A DNA stretch of 64,000 nt from Panulirus ornatus (GCF_036320965.1 NC_092270.1:23569093-23633092); one strand, 5' to 3'; positions 9,766-21,324 are shown, counted from the first letter of the stretch. A program made the numbers and translations. Notes: generated from the sequence alone by a model not told the origin.

Positions 9766-11830
9766 GGCTGCACCCTGTTTGTTAGGGAAAGCAAAAGAGG
9801 CGGTGGTGTCTTGCTCTCTGTTAAAGCTCCTTTAAGTCCCATTTTTGTGGAAATTAAAGATAAACGAAGTAAGAAAATAACTAGTATTAGTTTGTAGTCC
9901 CTCTGCACTGACACCAGAGGTAGATGAGAGCTTTTATATTCAGTTAGCAGAAGTTTGTAATGAGCAAGATTCTGTCATTGTTGGAGATTTTAGCATACCT
10001 GTATCTAACTGGGGAGAATAACTTTCCAGTATATATGGGTATGGCCTTTACCTAAATATACTTGATAGTACCCTAATCCAATTAGTCGAGAAACTTCCTT
10101 GCAACAATAATATATCAGATTTAGTTATTACTACAAATGAGAATCTGGTAAATAATGTTGAAATGGAAGAAAGGTTTGGTACAAGTGATCACTGACAAAT
10201 TAATTTTGAGGTTGCTTTCAACACTGCATGTAATGTTGGTCTGCATGATAGTCATGAAAAAAATATCCAATTTTAAACACAAAAGTTTACTGATCTTTGC
10301 ATTGTTCTTCACAGGCAAACTTGGGATAATATAGTCAATGAAAACAGCATGAACATAGTTTGGAAAAGTTTCAGTAAAACCTTCAAAGCAGTAGAGGAAA
10401 CATACATGTCAACTTGTTGACAGTCTATTTCAAAACGAAGTCAAGGTATTAGAATGGTGAAATATAAGTGCCTGTTATCTAGAAAGAAGCTCATAAGAAA
10501 CTCAGAAAGACCAATAACCAACAAGATAAAGTTATGTAAATCTGCACTTAGACAGTAAGAGTTATGTGACAAAGTAAACATCAATATGAAGCATACATAC
10601 CTGAAAATAGCAGAAGAAACCCAAGGGAGTTTTACAGTTGAGATAAAAGGAAGAGAGTCAATGATCCATTAATTACAGAAATTGATGACTTGGTTCAAGA
10701 CAACAAAGCCATGGCAAAAACTCTGAATAACTTTTTTGCATCCATATTTACAACTGAAGACAACCCATGTCTCGAATCCAGTTTCATTGATGAGAGAGGA
10801 GACCTTGCATCAACAAACCTGTTCTTTGAATTAGTCATTCTATCTCTTACAAACTTCAACATTTGTCCCAGACATATACCCTTTCAAAGCAAGGCATAGT
10901 ATCAACCGTAAATGGAATGAAAATGAATAAAATGGCAGGCCTTGATAAGTTTTATCTGAGGTCAATGAAAGGGGCAAAAAATGAGATTAAGTCCTTGAGT
11001 GCCCTTTTCAAAAAGTCACTTGCCACAGGAAAAGTTCTAGATAAATGGAAGAGTGCCAGTGTAATGATATTCTATAAAGGAACTAAGTCACTCCTCAGAA
11101 ATTATTGTCCAATTAGCCTAACATCTGTAGTTGGAAAGCTTATGGAAACCATTTGAGATAGACTTGTAAACCATTTAGAGGAAAAGCACTTAATAAATGA
11201 TTCTCAGCATGGTTTTCAATGAAATCGCTCATGTCTGACAAATCTGTTTGTTTTCTTTTATGATATAATCAACATGTATGACAAAAGTAAAGCAGCTGTC
11301 ATGTCTTTATTTTTAAAAAAGCATTCGATAAGGTTCTGCATTAAAGGTTACAAGCAAAAATTTATTCACATGGCATTGATAAAGCTGTACTTTGGTGGAT
11401 GGGAAATTCACTGACTGTCCATCCTCAAAGAGTTGTGTTTAATAGTCGTCTTTACTCTTTACAATTCATTGGTTCATCCCATATTGAATATTGTGTTCAG
11501 ATTTGGTTAACTTCCCTAAAAACAAAAAGACAGGCAGAATGTAGAGTGTAGTGTCAAGCTACCAGTATGATTCCCAAGCTGAGAAACAAATGGCTTAGAA
11601 AAGAGGTTGAGGTGATCTAATACAAGTATTCAAAATCATTAAATGCTTTGATAATCTTGATTTATCAAATTACTTCAGACTTGATTCATCTGATTTCTCT
11701 TGCAGTAATGGATATAAACACATGGATAAAAGTACTTTTTTTTGAACAGGATTGGTAACAATTTGAGTGATTAAAAGCAAACTGTAGATACATTTAAGAA
11801 CAAATTTGATAAATATTTCAGTTCAAATTC
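9766..11830 (+). pseudogene. ancient CR1/L2-like non-LTR retrotransposon remnant
   Basis: A decayed EN-RT element of a different clade from the RTE-like copies. In broken frames it shows RGGGVLLSVKAPLSP (near 9800), DSVIVGDFSIP (endonuclease GDFN-type motif, near 9975), ALNNFFASIFTTEDN-like sequence (10690-10760; the track frame reads TLNNFFASIFTTEDN), NKMAGLDKFYL (10928), WKSASVMIFYKGTKS and NYCPISLTSVVGKLMETI (11095-11150). Its C terminus shows SHIEYCVQIW (about 11480) and TFKNKFDKYF (about 11790). This order is typical of CR1/L2-group elements. Multiple stops and frameshifts show it is dead. Confidence 0.75.
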
Positions 11831-12724
11831 ACCACTTACATTATTTGTTCCTCTTTAGTCACATTAACAGTTTGCTGGTTATTCTTTTTGGATTATCTGT
11901 ATGCCTTTTAACTTTTACCATACTATTCTGTGAGTTTCTAGTATCATTCAATGTGACACACAGCCTTGAAAGGACCCAGTGGTTTGTTGCTGTATAAATT
12001 TCTTTGTATTCCCTTTGTACATAAAAAGGGCTAGTACAATTACAATACACCAGAGATCAATGGTTTGAGAAAAACTGAACAATGTTCCTTGTAGTTCCAG
12101 TACCTTTGGAAAACTATCATTTGAGCATGGGCGTTCCATTCTTTCCACCTTGATCTAAGTAATTCTGTGGAATCTTTTGGCAAGTCTAAATCTTACACCA
12201 AGGTGTTGTGGATAGTCTCTAGTGATTGATATTTACATGAACTGTAATTTCCTTCATCACCTAGTTATACAGTCTTACCTTGAGCTTCATGGTCTAACTC
12301 AGTGGCATGGCAGGGCGAAGACTTGGATACTATATGTTTGCCTTGTTTTTCTAGATATATCCAGACAAATCAGTCAAGCAAAGGTAACATCACTGAAATG
12401 GATTATTTCCTTTCTTATTTCATTAACTTTAAATGACATTCTTCCCACTACACACCATTGTCAAAACTTGTCAGAAAATATTTGTAGGTTGAATTTTGGC
12501 ACATAGTTCTCTTGGTCACCAGTTTTGTAAACAAAACAGATATTGTAGCATTTTCTTAAGCATTAGAGGAGTTCACTTGCTTGTGGTTATGCTGTGAGTA
12601 AATAGTCACTTTTATTGAGGCTGTATCATAGACCTACTCACTCCAAAGGAGTTCATCCTTTCCTTAGTGCAGCTCTGAAGCTGCAGGAACCCGTGGAGAA
12701 GGGATCCTGGGGTTGAATGATAAT
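11831..12724. other. unassigned AT-rich intergenic sequence
   Basis: No gene, RNA or recognisable repeat; frames are short and without motifs. Confidence 0.4.
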
Positions 12725-13095
12725 GAGTGTTAAATGCTGGAACATGCAGGAGGGTACCTTACTACTTACAAGATTTTACCTTGGTGGTAGGGTTAGTGCA
12801 CTGCACTCACCACTTGATTTATATGTTGATGAATGAAGTTTCTCTTCAGAAGAGTGATGTGGAAGAGCTGTGTTGCTTATAGGGGATGTGCTGTCAATAG
12901 ACTGAACTAGGGTATATGAAGCAGTCACGGTAAACCATGGAAAGGTGTGTCTGACTTGGTCGTGGATAATGGACTTCAGGTTTGGTGCTGTACATATGAC
13001 TACTAGAGAGTGAATGAGGCCATTTCTTCATTAGTTCTGTGTGCCAATTTGCTGATTCAGGAAATGGTAGACATTAGAGAATAATAATTATATAT
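12725..13095 (+). mobile_element. highly decayed RTE-like 3' fragment
   Basis: Contains eroded versions of family landmarks in order: tgctggaacatgcaggaggg, gatgtgctgtcaatagactg, ggtaaaccatggaaag and gactactagagagtgaatg, followed by a degraded tail (ccaatttgctgattcaggaaatgg). It is more diverged than all other copies. Confidence 0.65.
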
Positions 13096-13490
13096 TTTCT
13101 CATATTTGATACACTTTTACCCCTATTTTGCAGTAGAAAAGGAGAGGGTGTTTTTAGGACAAATGGAAATAGGGCTGCAAGGATCTGCCTGACCCTGACA
13201 CCACTGCATTTGATCGGTGCAGATAGTAGTATGATAGGATTTTATCATTTTGCCGGTATGAAAAAATTAGCAGTGAATTACACTGCTTACAGTATAACAA
13301 AGTGTTATTATATACAATAAAACTATTGGTTTTAAGTCATAAAACATCCATAGTGGCAACTCACTTGAGACTTGGGCCTTACTCCCCTCCTTTTTTGCAC
13401 ATTATGCTGACACAAACACAAAACTGAAATACATTGTTATAGTGTTAGTAGTGGAAAACATACTTGTGATTTTCATCATATTCTTATAAA
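13096..13490. other. unassigned sequence
   Basis: AT-rich; no coding or RNA signal and no repeat family recognised. Confidence 0.35.
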
Positions 13491-16051
13491 TATGGGGATG
13501 GGGAGAAAGAATACCTCCCATGTATTCCCGCGTGTCTTAGAAGGCAACTAAAGGGGGCGGGAGCGGGTGGCTGGAAATCCCCCTCCTTGAATTTAGATTT
13601 CTAAAAGGGGAAACACGAGTCATGTGGAGAGTGCTTATCCTCAAAGGATCGGATTGGGATGTCTGAATGTGTGTGGATGTAACCAAGATGAGAAAAAAGG
13701 AGAGATAGGTAGTATGTTTGAGGAAAGGAACCTGGATGTTTTAGCTTGGAGTGAAACAAAGCTCAAGGGTAAAGGGGAAGAGTGGTTTAGGAATGTCTTG
13801 GGAGTAAAGTCAGGGGTTGGTGAAAGGACAAGAGCAAAGGAAGGAGTAAGCACTACTACTGAAGTAGGAGATATGGGAATATGTCATAGAGTGTAAGAAA
13901 GTAAACTCTAGATTGATATGGGTAAAACTGAAAGTGGAAGGAGAGAGGTGGGTGAATATTGGTGCCTATGCAACTGGTCATGAGAAGAAAGATCATGAGA
14001 GACAAGAGTTTGGGAGCAGGTGAGTGAGTGTGTTAGCACCTTTGATGCACGAGACTAGGTTATACTGATGGGTGATTTGATTGCAAAGGTGAGTAATGTG
14101 GCAGTTGAGGGAGTATAATTGGGTGTTCAGTGTTGTAAATGGAAATGGTGAAGAGCTCGTGGATTTGTGCTGAAAAAGGACAGGTGATTGGGAATACCTG
14201 GCTTAAAAGAGAGATATACATAAGTATATGTATGTGAGTTGGAGAGATGGCCAGAGGGCGCTATTGGATTGTGTTAATTGATAGGCATGTAAAAGAGAGA
14301 CTTTTGTATGTTAATGTGCTTAGAGGGGCAGCTGAAGGGATGTCTGATCTCTATCTTGTGGAGGCGAAGGTGAATATTTGTAGAGGTTTTTAAAAAAGAA
14401 GAGAGAATGTTGGGGAGAAGAGAGCAGTGAGAGTAAGTGAGCTTGGAAAGGAGACTTGTGTGAGGAAGCACCAGGAGAGATTGAGTGCACAATGGCAAAA
14501 AGTGAGAGCACATGATGTAAGGGGAAGAATGGGATGTATTTAGTGAAGCAGTGATGGCTTGTGCAAAAGATGCTTGTGGCATGAGAAAGATGGGAGGTGG
14601 GCTGATTAGAAAGGGGAGTGAATGGTGAGATGAAGAAGTAAGATTGTCAGTGAAAGAGATGAGAGAGGGGTTTGGACAATTTTTGCAGTGAAGTAGTGCA
14701 AATGATGGAAGATGTATAAAAGAAAGCAGCAGAAGGTCAAGAGAAAGGTGCAAGAGGTGAAAAAGAGGGCATATGAGAGCTGGGAGAATAAAAAGATGTG
14801 TTGGAAGGAGGTATATAAAGTGTGTAAGACAAGAGAACAAATGGGAACTTCGGTGAAGGGGGCAAATGGGGAGGAAATAACAAGTAGTGATGAAGTAAGT
14901 ATTTTGAAGGTTTGTTGAATGTGTTTGATGTTAGAGTGGCAGATATAGGGTGTTTTGGTCAGAGTAGTGTGAGAAGTGAGAGGGTCAGGGATAATGGTTT
15001 GGTGAACATAGAAGAGGTAGTGAAAGCTTTGCAGAAGATGAAAGCCAGCAAGGTAGCAGGTTTGGATGATATTGCAGTGAAATTTATTAATAAAAAAAAG
15101 GGAGTGACTGTGTTGTTTAATGATTGGTAAGGATATTCAGTGTATGTATGGATTATGGTGAAGTTCCTGAGGATTGGCAGAATGCATGCATAGTGCCACT
15201 GTACAAAGGCAAAGGGGATAAAGGTGAGTGTTCAAATTACAGAGGCATAAGTTTGTTGAGTATTCCTGGGAAATTAAATGGGAGGGTATTGATTGAGAGG
15301 GTGAAGGCATGTATAGAGCATCAGATTGGGGAAGAGCAGCATGGAAGTGGTAGAGGATGTGGATCAGCTGTTTGCTTTGAAGAATTTATGTGAGAAATAC
15401 TTAGAAAAACAAATGGATTTGTATGTAGTATTTATGGATGTAGAGAAGGCACATGATAGGGTGGATAAAGATGCTTTGTGGAAAGTTTTAAAAGTATATG
15501 GTGTGGGAGGTAAGTTGCTAGAAGCAGTGAAAAGATTTTACCAAGGGTGTAAGGTATGTGTGCGAGTAGGAAGAGAGGAAAGTGATTGGTTCCCAGTGAA
15601 TGTCGGTTTGCGGCAGGGTTGTGTGATGTCTCCATGGTTGTTTAATTTGTTTATGGATGGGGTGGTTAGGGAGGTGAATGCAAGAGTTTTGGAGAGGGGC
15701 AAGTATGCGGTTTGTTCTGGATGAGAGGGCTTGGGAAGTGAGTTAGTTGCTGTTCGCTGATAATGCAGCACTGGTGGCTGATTCGGGTGAGAATTAGCTG
15801 AAGTTGGTGACTGAGTTTGGTAAAGTGAGTGAAAGAAGAAAGTTGAGAGTAAATGTGAATAAGAGCAAGGTTATTAGGTTCAGTAGAGGTGAAGGACAAG
15901 TCATTTGGGAGGTAAGTTTGAATGAAGAAAAACTGGAGGAAGTGTTTTAGATATCTGGGAGTGGCCTTAGCAGCGGATGGAACCATGGAAGCGGAAGTGA
16001 GTTGTGTGTGGCAGTGGCGACGGGATTGGATGAAGGCAGCAAGTATGGATA

Positions 16052-16056
<5 letters not shown>
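13491..16056 (+). mobile_element. RTE-like LINE copy E (near full length 5' end, internal 3' deletion)
   Basis: Begins with the family 5' UTR (gagaaagaatacctcccatg, gaaggcaactaaaggggg, ggctggaaatcccc) and runs through endonuclease and RT. At about 16000 it jumps from gaagcggaagtga in the coding region straight into the 3' UTR (gtgtgtggcagtggcgacgg), losing roughly 700 bp of C-terminal coding sequence. It ends in a TA microsatellite rather than a normal tail. Confidence 0.85.
13624..16005 (+). pseudogene. endonuclease-RT ORF of LINE copy E, multiply frameshifted
   Basis: Homologous to the 16380-19378 ORF but broken into many frames. 13624-13896 has the endonuclease start (LGCLNVCGCNQD and SETKLKGKGEEW). 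14712-15130 holds the linker. 15124-15724 carries the RT with VPLYKGKGDKGECSNYRGIS, MDVEKAHDRVDKDALWKVL and GLRQGCVMSPWLFNLFMDG. Stops and indels are spread throughout, the FADD region is disrupted (about 15750), and the C terminus is deleted. Confidence 0.85.

Positions 16057-16131
<75 letters not shown>
16057..16131. repeat. (TA)n microsatellite
   Basis: About 37 TA units between the end of LINE copy E and the minus-strand short element S3. It probably grew from the AT-rich tails of both elements. Confidence 0.95.
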
Positions 16132-16133
<2 letters not shown>

Positions 16134-16320
16134 CTTTTTCTTTCAAACTATTCGCCATTTCCCGCATTAGCGAGGTAGCGTTAAGAACAGATGACTGGGC
16201 CTTTGAGGGACTATCCTCACCTGGCCCAATTCTCTGTTCCTTCTTTTGGAAAATTAAAAAAAAAATGAGAGGGGAGGATTTCCAGCCCCCCGCTCCCTCC
16301 CCTTTTAGTCGCCTTCTACG
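16132..16320 (-). mobile_element. short non-autonomous element S3 (LINE-ended)
   Basis: On the plus strand: actattcgccatttcccgca, ttagcgaggtagcgttaaga, the central gggcctttgaggga block, ctgttccttcttttggaaaa, and the head gaggatttccagccccccgc to gccttctacg. Same architecture as S2. Its head ends at 16320, directly against the 5' UTR of copy C, in head-to-head orientation. Confidence 0.65.
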
Positions 16321-16355
16321 AGGGGACGGGAGCGGGGGGCCAGAAATCCTCCCCT
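16270..16355. repeat. GC-rich perfect-size hairpin ahead of the LINE ORF
   Basis: Arm 16270-16303 and arm 16321-16355 are reverse complements over 34 positions with two mismatches and one bulged base. They enclose a 17 nt loop (tttagtcgccttctacg). The left arm is the head of S3 and the right arm is the 5' UTR of copy C. The structure ends 24 nt before the ATG at 16380. Confidence 0.85.
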
Positions 16356-19300
16356 CCTTGTATTTTTTAACTTTCTAAAATGGGAAACAGAAGAAGGAGT
16401 CACGCGGGGAGTGCTCATCCTCCTCGAAGGCTCAGATTGGGGTGCCTAAATGTGTGTGGATGTAACCAAGATGTGAAAAAAGGAGAGAGAGGTAGTATGT
16501 TTGAGGAAAGGAACCTGGATGTTTTGGCTTTGAGTGAAACGAAGCTCAAGGGTAAAGGGGAAGAGTGGTTTGGGAATGTCTTGGGAGTAAAGTCAGGGGT
16601 TAGTGAGAGGACAAGAGTAAGGGAAGGAGTAGCAGTACTCCTGAAACAGGAGTTGTGGAAGTATGTGATAGAATGTAAGAAAGTAAATTCTCGATTAATA
16701 TGGGTAAAACTGAAAGTTGATGGAGAGAGATGGGTGATTATTGGTGCATATGCACCTGGGCATGAGAAGAAAGATCATGAGAGGCAAGTGTTTTGGGAGC
16801 AGCTGAATGAGTGTGTTAGTGGTTTTGATGCACGAGACCGGGTTATAGTGTTGGGTGATTTGAATGCAAAGGTGAGTAATGTGGCAGTTGAGGGAATAAT
16901 TGGTATACATGGGGTGTTCAGTGTTGTAAATGGAAATGGTGAAGAGCTTGTAGATTTATGTGCTGAAAAAGGACTGATGATTGGGAATACCTGGTTTAAA
17001 AAGCGAGATATACATAAGTATACTTATGTAAGTAGGAGAGATGGCCAGAGAGCGTTATTGGATTACGTGTTAATTGACAGGCGCGCGAAAGAGAGACTTT
17101 TGGATGTTAATGTGCTGAGAGGTGCAACTGGAGGGATGTCTGATCATTATCTTGTGGAGGCTAAGGTGAAGATTTGTATGGGTTTCCAGAAAAGAAGAGT
17201 GAATGTTGGGGTGAAGAGGGTGGTGAGAATAAGTGAGCTTGGGAAGGAGACTTGTGTGAGGAAGTACCAGGAGAGACTGAGTACAGAATGGAAAAAGGTG
17301 AGAACAATGGAAGTAAGGGGAGTGGGGGAGGAATGGGATGTATTTAGGGAATCAGTGATGGATTGCGCAAAAGATGCTTGTGGCATGAGAAGAGTGGGAG
17401 GTGGGTTGATTAGAAAGGGTAGTGAGTGGTGGGATGAAGAAGTAAGAGTATTAGTGAAAGAGAAGAGAGAGGCATTTGGACGATTTTTGCAGGGAAAAAA
17501 TGAAATTGAGTGGGAGACGTATAAAAGAAAGAGACAGGAGGTCAAGAGAAAGGTGCAAGAGGTGAAAAAAAGGGCAAATGAGAGTTGGGGTGAGAGAGTA
17601 TCTTTAAATTTTAGGGAGAATAAAAAGATGTTCTGGAAGGAGGTAAATAAAGTGCGTAAGACAAGGGAGCAAATGGGAACTTCAGTGAAGGGCGCAAATG
17701 GGGAGGTGATAACAAGTAGTGGTGATGTGAGAAGGAGATGGAGTAAGTATTTTGAAGGTTTGTTGAATGTGTTTGATGATAGAGTGGCAGATATAGGGTG
17801 TTTTGGTCGAGGTGGTGTGCAAAGTGCGAGGGTTAGGGAAAATGAGTTGGTAAACAGAGAAGAGGTAGTAAAAGCTTTGCGGAAGATGAAAGCCGGCAAG
17901 GCAGCAGGTTTGGATGGTATTGCAGTGGAATTTATTAAAAAAGGGGGTGACTGTATTGTTGACTGGTTGGTAAGGTTATTTAATGTATGTATGACTCATG
18001 GTGAGGTGCCTGAGGATTGGCGGAATGCGTGCATAGTGCCATTGTACAAAGGCAAAGGGGATAAGAGTGAGTGCTCAAATTACAGAGGTATAAGTTTGTT
18101 GAGTATTCCTGGCAAATTATATGGGAGGGTATTGATTGAGAGGGTGAAGGCATTTACAGAGCATCAGATTGGGGAAGAGCAGTGTGGTTTCAGAAGTGGT
18201 AGAGGATGTGTGGATCAGGTGTTTGCTTTGAAGAATGTATGTGAGAAATACTTAGAAAAGCAAATGGATTTGTATGTAGCATTTATGGATGTGGAGAAGG
18301 CATATGATAGAGTTGATAGAGATGCTCTGTGGAAGGTATTAAGAATATATGGTGTGGAAGGCAAGTTGTTAGAAGCAGTGAAAAGTTTTTATCGAGGATG
18401 TAAGGCATGTGTACGTGTAGGAAGAGAGGAAAGTGATTGGTTCTCAGTGAATGTAGGTTTGCGGCAGGGGTGTGTGATGTCTCCATGGTTGTTTAATTTG
18501 TTTATGGATGGGGTTGTTAGGGAGGTGAATGCAAGAGTTTTGGAAAGAGGGGCAAGTATGAAGTCTGTTGGGGATGAGAGAGCTTGGGAAGCGAGTCAGT
18601 TGTTGTTCGCTGATGATACAGCGCTGGTGGCTGATTCATGTGAGAAACTGCAGAAGCTGGTGACTGAGTTTGGTAAAGTGTGTGAAAGAAGAAAGTTAAG
18701 AGTATAAATGTGAATAAGAGCAAGGTTATTAGGTACAGTAGGGTTGAGGGTCAATTCAATTGGGAGGTGAGTTTGAATGGAGAAAAACTGGAGGAAGTGA
18801 AGTGTTTTAGATATCCGGGAGTGGATCTGGCAGCGGATGGAACCATGGAAGCGGAAGTGGATCATAGGGTGGGGGAGGGGGCGAAAATTCTGGGAGCCTT
18901 GAAGAATGTGTGGAAGTCGAGAACATTATCTCGGAAAGCAAAAATGGGTATGTTTGAAGGAATAGTGGTTCCAACAATGTTGTATGGTTGCGAGGTGTGG
19001 ACTATGGATAGAGTTGTGTGCAGGAGGATGAATGTGCTGGAAATGAGATGTTTGAGGACATTGTGTGGTGTGAGGTGGTTTGATCGAGTAAGTAACGTAA
19101 GGGTAAGAGAGATGTGTGGAAATAAAAAGAGCGTGGTTGAGAGAGCAGAAGAGGGTGTTTTGAAATGGTTTGGTCACATGGAGAGAATGAGTGAGGAAAG
19201 ATTGACCAAGAGGATATATGTGTCAGAGGTGGAGGGAACGAGGAGAAGAGGGAGACCAAATTGGAGGTGGAAAGATGGAGTGAAAAAGATTTTGTGTGAT

Positions 19301-19570
19301 TGGGGCCTGAACATGCAGGAGGGTGAAAGGAGGGCAAAGAATAGAGTGAATTGGAGCGATGTGGTATACCGGGGTTGACGTGCTGTCAGTGGATTGAATC
19401 AAGGCATGTGAAGCGTCTGGGGTAAACCATGGAAAGCTGTGTAGGTATGTATATTTGCGTGTGTGGACGTATGTATATACATGTGTATGGGGGTGGGTTG
19501 GGCCATTTCTTTCGTCTGTTTCCTTGCGCTACCTCGCAAACGCGGGAGACAGCGACAAAGCAAAAAACAA

Positions 19571-19573
<3 letters not shown>
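16321..19573 (+). mobile_element. RTE-like LINE copy C, longest in window
   Basis: 5' UTR from 16321, a single long ORF region 16380-19378, then a shortened 3' UTR ending in the tail cgctacctcgcaaacgcggg, agacagcgacaaagc and an A-rich stretch that runs into (TA)n. It shares the TGA near the ORF end and the 3' UTR deletion with copy A. No ORF1 or gag-like frame precedes the endonuclease, as in the RTE clade. Confidence 0.9.
16380..19378 (+). pseudogene. endonuclease-reverse transcriptase of LINE copy C, one frameshift
   Basis: The first frame (16380-18707, 775 aa) has an apurinic-type endonuclease at about 20-260: Asn24 in LNVCG, Glu53 in SETKL, GAYAPG at 122-127, GDLN at 159-162, Asp228 in LDYVL, SDH at 254-256. 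After a charged linker the RT spans about 500-760: NYRGISLLS, MDVEKAYDRVD near 630, GLRQGCVMSPWLFNLF near 692 and FADDTALVADS near 743. A 2 bp 'ta' insertion near 18705, relative to sister copies, shifts the frame. The frame 18710-19378 continues with NKSKVIRYSRVEG, VPTMLYGCE and RGRPNWRWKDGVKKIL, then TGA. ATG 16380 is the first in-frame Met before the endonuclease. This is the most nearly intact copy, with one obvious lesion plus the early C-terminal stop. Confidence 0.9.

Positions 19574-19651
<78 letters not shown>
19574..19651. repeat. (TA)n microsatellite
   Basis: About 39 TA units between the first and second tail modules of LINE copy C. Confidence 0.95.
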
Positions 19652-19654
<3 letters not shown>

Positions 19655-19771
19655 GTTGTCTGGGTGTTTATGTATATACATGTGTATGTGGGGGGGTTGG
19701 CCCATTCATCGTCTGTTTCCTTGCACTACCTTGCTAACATGGGTGACGGCGGTTAAGTATAATGAAAAATA
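19652..19771 (+). mobile_element. second tail module behind LINE copy C
   Basis: Repeats the family tail (ttggcccattcatcgtctgt, ttccttgcactaccttgcta, acggcggttaagtataatg). It differs from the first tail in ending with ttaagtataatgaa plus AAT repeats, the variant also seen at 21245-21324. Confidence 0.7.
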
Positions 19772-19795
19772 ATAATAATTTTTGAAATTGCAAGG
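19772..19795 (+). repeat. candidate target-site duplication, left copy (LINE F)
   Basis: ataataat followed by ttgaaattgcaagg. It recurs at 21325-21348 with a single mismatch, flanking copy F. Confidence 0.5.
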
Positions 19796-21324
19796 GGGGC
19801 AATTTTGTGTGTGGCAGGGTGGCGATGGGAATGGATGAAGGCAGCAAGTATGAATATGTACATGTGTATATATGTATATCTCTATATATTTATACGTATG
19901 TATACGTTGAGTTTTGGAAAGGGGCAAGTATGCAGTCTGTTGTGGATGAGAGAGCTTGGGAAGCGAGTCAGTTGTTGTTCGCTGATGATACAGCGCTGGT
20001 GGATGATTCATGTGAGAAACTGCTGAAGCTGGTGACTGAGTTTGGTAAAGTGTGTGAAAGAAGAAAGCTGAGAGTAAATGTGAATAAGAGCAAGGTTATT
20101 AGGTACAGTAGGGCTAAGGGACAAGTCAATTGGGAGGTAAGTTTGAATGGAGAAAAACTGGAAGAAGTGAAGTGTTTTACATATCTAGGAGTGGATTTGG
20201 CAGTGGATGGAACCATGGAAGTGGAAGTGAATCATAGGGTGGGGGAGGGGGCGAAAGTTCTGGGAGCGTTGAAGAATGTGTGGAAGTCGAGAATGTTATC
20301 TCGGAAAGCAAAAATGGGTATGTTTGAAGGAATAGTGGTTCCAACAATGTTATATGGTTGTAAGGCATGGGCTATAGATAGAGTTGTGTGGAGGAGGGTG
20401 GATGTGCTGGAAATTATTTGTTTGAGGACAATATATGGTGTGAGGTGGTTTGATTGAGTAAGTAATAATAGGGTGAGAGAGATGTGTGGTAATAAAAAGA
20501 GCGTGGTTGAGAGAGCAGAAGAGGGTGTTTTAAAATGGTTTGGTCACATGGAGAGAATGAGCGAGGAAAGATTGACCAAGAGGATATATGTGTCAGAGGT
20601 GGAGGGAACGAGGAGAAGTGGGAGACCAAATTGGAGGTGGAAAGATGGAGTGAAAAAGATTTTGAGTGATCGAGGCCTGAAGATGCAGGAGGGTGAAAGG
20701 CGTGCAAGGAATAGAGTGCATTGGAACGATGTGGTATACCAGGGTCGATGTGCTGTCAGTGGACTGAACCAGGGCATGTGAAGCATCTGGGGTAAACCAT
20801 GGAAAGTTGTGTGGGGCCTGGATGTGGAAAGGGAGCTGTGGTTTCGGTGCATTGTACATGACAGCTAGAGACTGAGTGTGAACGAATGTGGCCTTTGTTG
20901 TCTTTTCCTAGCGCTACCCTGCGCACATGCGGGGGGAGGGGGTTGTTATTTCATGTGTGGTGGGATGGGGATGGGAATGAATAAAGGCAGACAGTATGAA
21001 TTATGTACATGTGTATGTATGTATATGTCTATGTGTGTATATGTATACGTTGAGATGTATAGGTATGTATATTTGCATGTGTGGACATGTATGTATAAAC
21101 ATGTGTATGTGGGTGGGTTGGGCCATTCTTGCGCTACCTCGCTAACGCAGGAGACAGCAACAAAGTAAAAAAAGAAATACATTGAAATATATATGTATGT
21201 ATATGTGCGTATGTGGGCATTTGTGTTTATGCATGTGTATGTGGGTAAGTTGGGCCATTCCTCGTCTGTTTCCTTGCACTACCTCGCTAACGCAGGGGAC
21301 GGCGGGTAAGTATAATGAATAATT
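19796..21324 (+). mobile_element. RTE-like LINE copy F (rearranged 5' end)
   Basis: Starts with a piece of 3' UTR (gtgtgtggcagggtggcgat to tatgtatacgttgag, 19806-19910), which switches directly into the RT coding region at ttttggaaaggggcaagtat. The C-terminal coding region and a full 3' UTR follow, then two tail modules (about 21110-21170 and 21235-21324). The flanking 24 bp direct repeat suggests the rearranged unit inserted as one piece. Confidence 0.75.
19910..20781 (+). pseudogene. RT/C-terminal ORF of LINE copy F (nonsense-interrupted)
   Basis: In one frame: ERAWEASQLLFADDTALV, RRKLRVNVNKSKVIRYS, VPTMLYGCKAWAIDRVVW. A TGA at 20455-20457 replaces CGA of sister copies. After it the same frame carries MCGNKKSVVERAEEGVLKWF and SGRPNWRWKDGVKKILSD, then GLNQGM and TGA at 20779-20781. 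Endonuclease and most RT are absent. Confidence 0.85.

Noticed and set aside
16057..16131. Poly-(IY) peptides and similar frames in TA microsatellites
   Set aside because: Pure dinucleotide repeat translation.
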